A stretch of DNA of 64,000 nt from Atopsyche davidsoni (Eukaryota; Arthropoda; Insecta; Trichoptera; Hydrobiosidae): assembly GCA_022113835.1 (NCBI GenBank), contig JAILWY010000029.1, positions 2,820,001 through 2,884,000 of the forward strand. Direction: 5' to 3'. Below are positions 58,826 to 64,000 of the stretch, piece after piece (position 1 is the first letter of the stretch; every line of letters starts with the position of its first letter). Under the pieces are notes generated by a model. It was not told where the DNA came from, searched no databases, and saw only the letters and a list, made by a program, of their open reading frames with translations. The position numbers were made by a program, and so were the translations under genes.

Positions 58826-59225
58826 TAACAATAACGCGTTAATAAATAAAAAAAAATGATTCGTTTCAGATCTGTAAACTTCAGTGTAATGAGCCTTGGG
58901 CGGCCCAAAAAATAAAAAAAAACGCGGCATAAATCCTTGCACCCCTTTTTTTCCAATGACACAGTTATTTCTGTCGAAAACTGCTATTTTATCGCGAAAA
59001 AAAAAGTTTCAACAATGCCGCCGCGTCGGGTGTGGATTTTTTTCCGACTTGAATTTTACACATTTCACCCCTTTTCGGAGATAAACCTAATGGATGGGTG
59101 CACGAAGGGTTTGCGAGAATAATGGGCGACAGTTGAATGCCATTTGAATGGTTGTAAAAATTGAAAAGTAACAACCCCAACGACGGGAATCCGCATTTAC
59201 ACGAAGAGTCATAATCACAGCGCGA
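58826..59225. other. Non-coding spacer
   Basis: Weak similarity in wording between 57830-57900 and 58930-59100 (TGCACCCC or TGCACTTG, GTGTGGATTTTTTT). No gene is recognised. Confidence 0.4.
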
Positions 59226-59630
59226 TATTATCGTTTGGATTCAGTTCACAGAACAACGTATACATCGTATACGCTTGACGCTGCCTCTATGTGGAGAAAG
59301 AGCTCTCACTGCACATTGTGCAGTGCGCAAAATCGATAACACTCAAAAATCGAAAAAAAATGGATTAAAAATTTGAATTTAAATTTAATTTAATATAATA
59401 GTATTATAACCTAACCCAGTGTTTGTCAAAATGTGGGTTCGCGGGTTATTTTTAACACACAATGAGGTCGCGTATACAAAAAAGCAACATATATATTGTA
59501 TATGTTTGACGCTGCCTCTATGTGGAGAAAGAGCTCTCACTGCACATTGTGCAGTGCGCAAAATCGATAACACTCAAAATCGAAAAAAAATGGATTAAAA
59601 ATTTGAATATAATAGTATTATAACCTAACC

Positions 59631-59712
59631 CAGTGTTTGTCAAAATGTGGGGTCGCGGGTTATTTTTAACACACAATGAGGTCGCGTATACAAAAAAGCT
59701 TTAAAAACACTG
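59631..59712. mobile_element. hAT-like MITE, unit 2 of the array
   Basis: Starts CAGTGTTTGTCAAAATG, ends GCTTTAAAAACACTG. GGGGTCGCGGG and GAGGTCGCG phrases lie inside. Equivalent copies lie at 59867-59949 and 60135-60217. A truncated one starts at 59417. Confidence 0.55.
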
Positions 59713-60397
59713 ATACAACCTAACGAGATCGTAGAGCTATTCTTATTGTATATGTTTGACGCTGCCTCTATATGGAGAAAGAGCTCTCATTGCACATTGT
59801 CAAATCAACAAAGCAATAAGGATTAACTACTATACTAAAATTATTTTTAAATTTTATAACCTAACCCAGTGTTTTTTAAACTGTGGGGTCGCGGGTTATT
59901 TTTTAACATACAATGAGGTCGCATATTCAAAAAGGTTTTAAAAACACTGAGACATCCAAAAGCATTCAACGTATACATTGTATACGTTTGACGCTGCCTC
60001 TATATGGAGAAAGAGCTCTCAGTGTATATTGTGCAGTTCGCAAAATCGATATCACACAAAATCGCAAAAAAAAAAACAAAGCAATAAGGATTAACTACTA
60101 CACTAAAATTATTTTTAAATTTTATAACCTAACCCAGTGTTTTTTAAACTGTGGGGTCGCGGGTTATTTTTTAACATACAATGAGGTCGCATATACAAAA
60201 AGGTTTTAAAAACACTGACACATCCAAAAGCATTCAACGTTACAGCAACGTATACATTATATATGTTTGACGCTACCTCTACAGGGAGAAAGAGCTCTCA
60301 TTGCCATTGTCAAGAGCGCATATTCAATATCACCTTATTATATCAAATATAGATTCACTGCTATAATTAAATTTAAATTCAAATTTTGTCTTTAAGC

Positions 60398-60505
60398 CGG
60401 TGTTTTTAAACCTGTGGGTCGCGGGTAAAATAAAAAGACAATTGTTTTGTGAGAATTGTTTAACTTACAAAGGGGTCGTGTATTCAAAAAGGTTTGAAAA
60501 CACTG
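60398..60505. mobile_element. hAT-like MITE, best preserved copy
   Basis: 108 bp. The left end is CGGTGTTTTTAAACCTGTGG and the right end, on the complementary strand, is CAGTGTTTTCAAACCTTTTT. GGGTCGCGGG and GGGGTCGTG lie inside. The ends resemble short non-autonomous hAT elements. I see no clear 8-bp target duplication. Confidence 0.55.
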
Positions 60506-60560
60506 ACCTACCCTAACAAGATCGCAGAGCATTCAACGTTACAGCCGAAAGCCTGACCTA

Positions 60561-61115
60561 ACCTCACCTAGCCTCAAGTTTTATACTTCTATACATTTAT
60601 AACATAACAGTCAGCATAACCTAACTTATCCCTACAAAGCTATTTACTAATTTATTTATTTAAAAACAATTCAAGGACGAGTGCTTATAGCAAAGATCTA
60701 TTTATCAATTCACTAAAACCTAACCTCACATATTTAAACCTTACACAATTTTATAACCTAGTGTAGATATTCACAATAACATTTCCGTTATTCTGTGGGA
60801 AGTGCGCGGAGTTCAGGTTCTGTTTAATGTAGGTAAATGGTAATTCTCTCTCGAGCGGGCAGTCGGGAGGTGTGACAAGCAGAGAGGCAAGCGGCCAATA
60901 GCGCGGGCTCAAAATAAATCACACCTGAGTTAAAAAAAAACTCACCTGGGATAACAACAGCAAGCACGCACAAGTTTCGTGTCCGGCGACGTTTCGGCTC
61001 CGGTACAGCAGCGGCTCTCTGGAAAATGGTTTTTAAATATCTAAAGCGCTGAATATGCGTATTGTTAATATTTTACAATAAATATTTGCTTGCTTTTGTA
61101 ATGCAGTAGACTGTT
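60561..61115. other. Non-coding spacer
   Basis: CCTAA-type runs (about 60550-60630) in AT-rich sequence, then a more GC-balanced stretch at 60780-61030 containing GACGTTTCGGCTCC. No gene is recognised. Confidence 0.45.
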
Positions 61116-61404
61116 CTAAGATCTATTTCGTTATTCTGGAATTCGTTATAGTGAATTAAAATCGATATTTTCAAACAAGCATAACATGAAAATCAAATCA
61201 GAATAAAGTCATGAAAAATATTTCGTTATTCTGGTATTCGTTATAGTGGACTAAAAATAATCTTTTCAGACGAGTATAACATGATAATCAAATCAGAATA
61301 AAAGTATGAGATCTATTTCGTTATTCTGGTATTCGTTACAGTGAGATTATGGTAAAAAAAAACGTATTATGATATTCGTTACAGATGATTATTAAGGTAA
61401 AAAA

Positions 61405-61795
61405 ACAATTTTAGAAGCAGCACTTGCTTTATTGGATTAATTGTAAATGTTTGCTTTATCATTGTCAAATTTGCTGAATCAAACGAAAAAGCAACATTTG
61501 CTTTATATATTTTTTTAATTTTACACATTTCTACAAGCAAGATTTGAGCAATTTTAGAAGCAAAAGTTGCTTCATGGAAACGACACACACGCTTTTCTAA
61601 TGATGTTATCGAGAAGTAATACGATTTTAGAAGCAACATTTGCTTTATTGAATTATTACAAATTTTTTTAATTTTACACATTTCTACAAGCAATTTTTAG
61701 AAGCAAAATTTGCTTCATGGAAACGTCACACACGCTTTTCTAATGATGTCATCGAGAAGTAATACAATTTTAGAAGCAAGATTTGCTTTATGGAA
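61405..61795. repeat. Periodic palindromes (GAAGCAA-n-TTTGCTT) in the foldback centre
   Basis: Imperfect palindromes of the form AAGCAAnATTTGCTT start at 61414, about 61487, 61557, 61630, 61700 and 61773, spaced 73, 70, 73, 70 and 73 bp. They sit in about 143-bp repeat units that also carry ACACACGCTTTTCTAATGATG (61585 and 61728) and ATTTTACACATTTCTACAAG. Confidence 0.8.
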
Positions 61796-61799
61796 CCAC

Positions 61800-62017
61800 C
61801 GCGCATGCTTTTGTCGTTTTTTAAATTTTTTTTTTGTGCATCGTCTGCACAATGCACCGGCGATGACGTCACGAGCGTGAGACTCTCCCGCCGCGTGAAA
61901 TCTTATTCCTTTTTGCAGACCTGCTCCGACGGTCGCACCGGAGAACGGGCAAGTGTGACTTCGCGGAAGCGTCGCAGGTGTCTGTCGTATCTACCTGCGA
62001 GACTATTCACAAATCTC
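61800..62017. other. GC-richer core of the foldback element
   Basis: A more GC-balanced segment with CGATGACGTCACG and CGACGGTCGCACCGG between the palindrome region and the right arm. An 85-codon frame (61790-62047) runs into the repeat arm and has no domain. Confidence 0.5.
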
Positions 62018-62980
62018 ACTGTAACGAATACCAGAATAACGAAATAGATCTCATAACATTATTCTGATTTTATTTTCATGTTAAACTCGTCTGAAAATAT
62101 CATTTTTAGTTCACTATAACGAATACCAGAATAACGAAATATTTCTCATGACTTTATTCTGATTTGATTTCCGTGTTTTGCTTGTTTGAATATATCGATT
62201 TTAATTCACTATAACGAATACCAGAATAACGAAATAGATCTCATGACTTTATTCTGATTTGATTTTCATGTTATACGTGTTTGAAAATATTCATTTTAAT
62301 TCACTATAACGAATTCCAGAATAACGAAATAGATCTCATACTTTAATTCTGATTTGATTTTCATGTTATACTCGTCTGAAAGTATCATTTTTAGTCCACT
62401 ATAACGAATACCAGAATAACGAAATATTTCTCATGACTTTATTCTGATTTGATTTCCGTGTTATGCTTGTGTGAAAATATCGATTTTAATTCACTATAAC
62501 GAATTCCAGAATAACTAAATAGATGTCATAACATAATTCTGATTGACTTATCGATTTTAATTCGCTATAACGAATTCCAGAATAACGAAATAGATCTCAT
62601 AACATTATTCTGATTTGATTTTCATGTTATACACGTCTGAAAAGATCATTTTTAGTCCACTATAACGAATACCAGAATAACGAAATATTTCTCATGACTT
62701 TATTCTGAATTGATTTTCATGTTATGCTTGTTTGAAAATATCGATTTTAATTCACTATAACGAATACCAGAATAACGAAATAGATCTCATAATATTATTC
62801 TGATTTGATTTTCATGTTATACACGTCTGAAAAAATCATTTTTAGTTCACTATAACGAATACCAGAATAACGAAATATTTCTCATGACTTTATTCTGATT
62901 TGATTTTCATGTTATGCTTGTTTGAAAATATCGATTTTAATTCACTATAACGAATTCCAGGATAACGAAATAGATCTTAG

Positions 62981-64000
62981 AAAAATCTATAAAGACTCTT
63001 TCCTCTCCGTGCCTATATTTCTTTGATATAAGTGTTTTTTTTTTTTAAATCTTCAACGGATACCAAAACACTAATTATATATTTTTCTTATCATTGTGTA
63101 ATAATTGGCTGCAAATATCAATTTATTCCCACAGTGCCTTTATTATCTCGTATACGTACGACGAATACCAGAATAACAAAATACACCCAACAAATAATAC
63201 AAATGTGTGTAGAGTAAAGTTTTCTCAAATTACAACACTCAGCATTATAACAATATTACTTCACAATAAAAAAAAAAAAAAAGTAAAGCGATTCACAAAA
63301 TGCAAACATAGCAAATGTAAATTAAAAAATAATGACTATTTTTACCTAGCCGCACAAAAGTAACAATAAAACTGCAAATTCGCGCGGAAGCACATGATGA
63401 TTATTATTATTATTTATTCAGACTTGAATAAATAATGAGTTTTTTAAACGCCCTCCCGGTGCAGTTGCGCCCTCGTGTCCCCTGCCCTCCCCCATGGTCC
63501 CCCCACGGGGGGAGCCCTGTCAACAATGCGACAGATGCGGACGCATTTTTGTTGTAAAAATAAAGTTTTGAGCATTTTTTTTTTTTTGCATACGTCAAAA
63601 GGCGCATTAAAACCGACACCGCATTATGCTTGATTTTTTTTTTTTTTTTTTTTTCAACAATAGTTTGATAACCGCTTTGTCTGTGCTGTGCAAATAAATG
63701 TGCTGTTTTAATATTTACACGTTTTTAATATTGAATTTCGCTTTACAAAAATATTTATAGTAAATCGTACCTTTCTACCGACATAAATAAATTTCCATTC
63801 AACATCTTGCATACTTGTGCATAATATATTTTTTTTTCGCCGATAAGAGAATTACTGGGTTTCGTTATATAAAAATATGTAATCTCCTAGCCATCAGGCT
63901 ATTCGTGATAATACAAACGCGGAGTGCTGCAAATCGAGACAGCACATTGTCGTGAAGAAGAATTGACGCGCAGTGGCATTTTCGTTGCGGATCCGACATT
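62981..64000. other. Non-coding DNA, simple repeats
   Basis: A stray foldback monomer fragment (GACGAATACCAGAATAACAAA) lies at 63160-63180. Poly-A near 63270, poly-T near 63578 and 63636-63653, and a GC-rich patch at 63445-63540. AGCCATCAGGCTATTC at 63890 resembles AGCCATTTGGCTATTC at 14852. No gene is recognised. Confidence 0.5.

Larger units (their letters stand above)
59230..60560 (+). repeat. Tandem array, 231-279-bp units, with hAT-like MITE inside
   Basis: GACGCTGCCTCTATGTGGAG or variants occurs at 59277, 59508, 59758, 59990 and 60269 (intervals 231, 250, 232, 279). Each unit has GAGAAAGAGCTCTCA, a TTGTGCAGT(G/T)CGCAAAATCG segment (missing in two units) and a short element beginning CAGTGTTT and ending AAACACTG. 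Confidence 0.85.
61116..62980. mobile_element. Foldback-like element with arms of 95-bp tandem repeats
   Basis: The left end CTAAGATCTATTTCG and right end CGAAATAGATCTTAG are exact inverses. The left arm (61116 to about 61360) has a cap plus about 2.5 monomers in reverse orientation. The right arm (about 62018-62980) has ten monomers starting at 62031, 62126, 62221, 62316, 62411, 62506, 62577, 62673, 62767 and 62862, plus the cap at 62957. Eight of ten intervals are 95 or 96 bp. Monomers mostly alternate between type A (AAATAGATCTCAT ... TCATTTTTAGT) and type B (AAATATTTCTCATG ... CGATTTTAATT). Each has TTCACTATAACGAAT. The 660-bp middle has no transposase ORF. The layout matches the Foldback class known from Drosophila; the relationship is inferred. 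Confidence 0.75.

Noticed and set aside
58148..58842. Three overlapping frames of about 100 codons
   Set aside because: They arise from a 190-bp tandem repeat whose length is not a multiple of three; the same DNA is read in different frames.
61790..62047. 85-codon frame in the foldback element as a transposase remnant
   Set aside because: It runs from the palindrome region through the GC-rich core into the repeat arm and has no catalytic motif.

Overview
The window looks like intergenic and intronic DNA of an insect (at least an arthropod) genome. It is AT-rich, full of decayed DNA-transposon remnants, local tandem arrays and simple repeats, and contains one convincing protein-coding gene, on the + strand. 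Nothing looks bacterial or viral, and I cannot assign the insect order from sequence alone.

The gene encodes a 1113-residue protein with eleven C2H2 zinc fingers, in a single uninterrupted coding exon (39300-42641). The exon begins at a good 3' splice site (AG at 39262-39263, preceded by a branch-point-like TGACTAAG). An in-frame TGA at 39273-39275 separates that splice site from the ATG at 39300, so the start is well fixed. A plausible non-coding first exon lies at about 35490-35907, with a GTGAGT donor at 35908 and several short upstream ORFs. The implied 3.4-kb intron holds a palindromic transposon remnant and a satellite array of about 180-bp monomers that runs to within about 60 bp of the splice acceptor. 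Downstream of the stop codon, about 9.7 kb carries no copy of the dispersed repeat families that litter both flanks. It is best read as a very long 3' UTR, with AATAAA signals up to 52311.

Left of the gene (1-35 kb) is repeat territory. It holds tandem arrays with unit lengths of 124, 219 (118+101), 147, about 180, 186 and 177 bp, and two dispersed families. Family A is palindromic, with GTGACCGGTTTCGCC in its arms. Family B is marked by TGCCTCTCCTC or its complement. There are also tRNA-like sequences in three copies, a 281-bp pogo/Tigger-type MITE at 3602-3882, hAT-like terminal motifs, and a frameshifted Tigger-like transposase fragment at 30775-31375.

Right of the gene (52.5-64 kb) are more family A copies, a pair of about 290-bp inverted arms enclosing 1.5 kb, a 190-bp tandem repeat, a 230-280-bp array that carries a hAT-like MITE in each unit, and a 1.9-kb foldback-like element (61116-62980). 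The arms of that foldback element are made of 95-bp monomers in mostly alternating A/B order.

The recurring theme is conversion of DNA-transposon termini into satellite arrays. A core motif TTC(A/G)CTATAACG occurs in the pogo-type MITE, the Tigger-like fragment and the foldback arms. The family A arm core occurs in most monomers of the intronic array next to the zinc-finger exon. Most other open reading frames in the window are by-products of G-runs, CA-repeats or tandem arrays.
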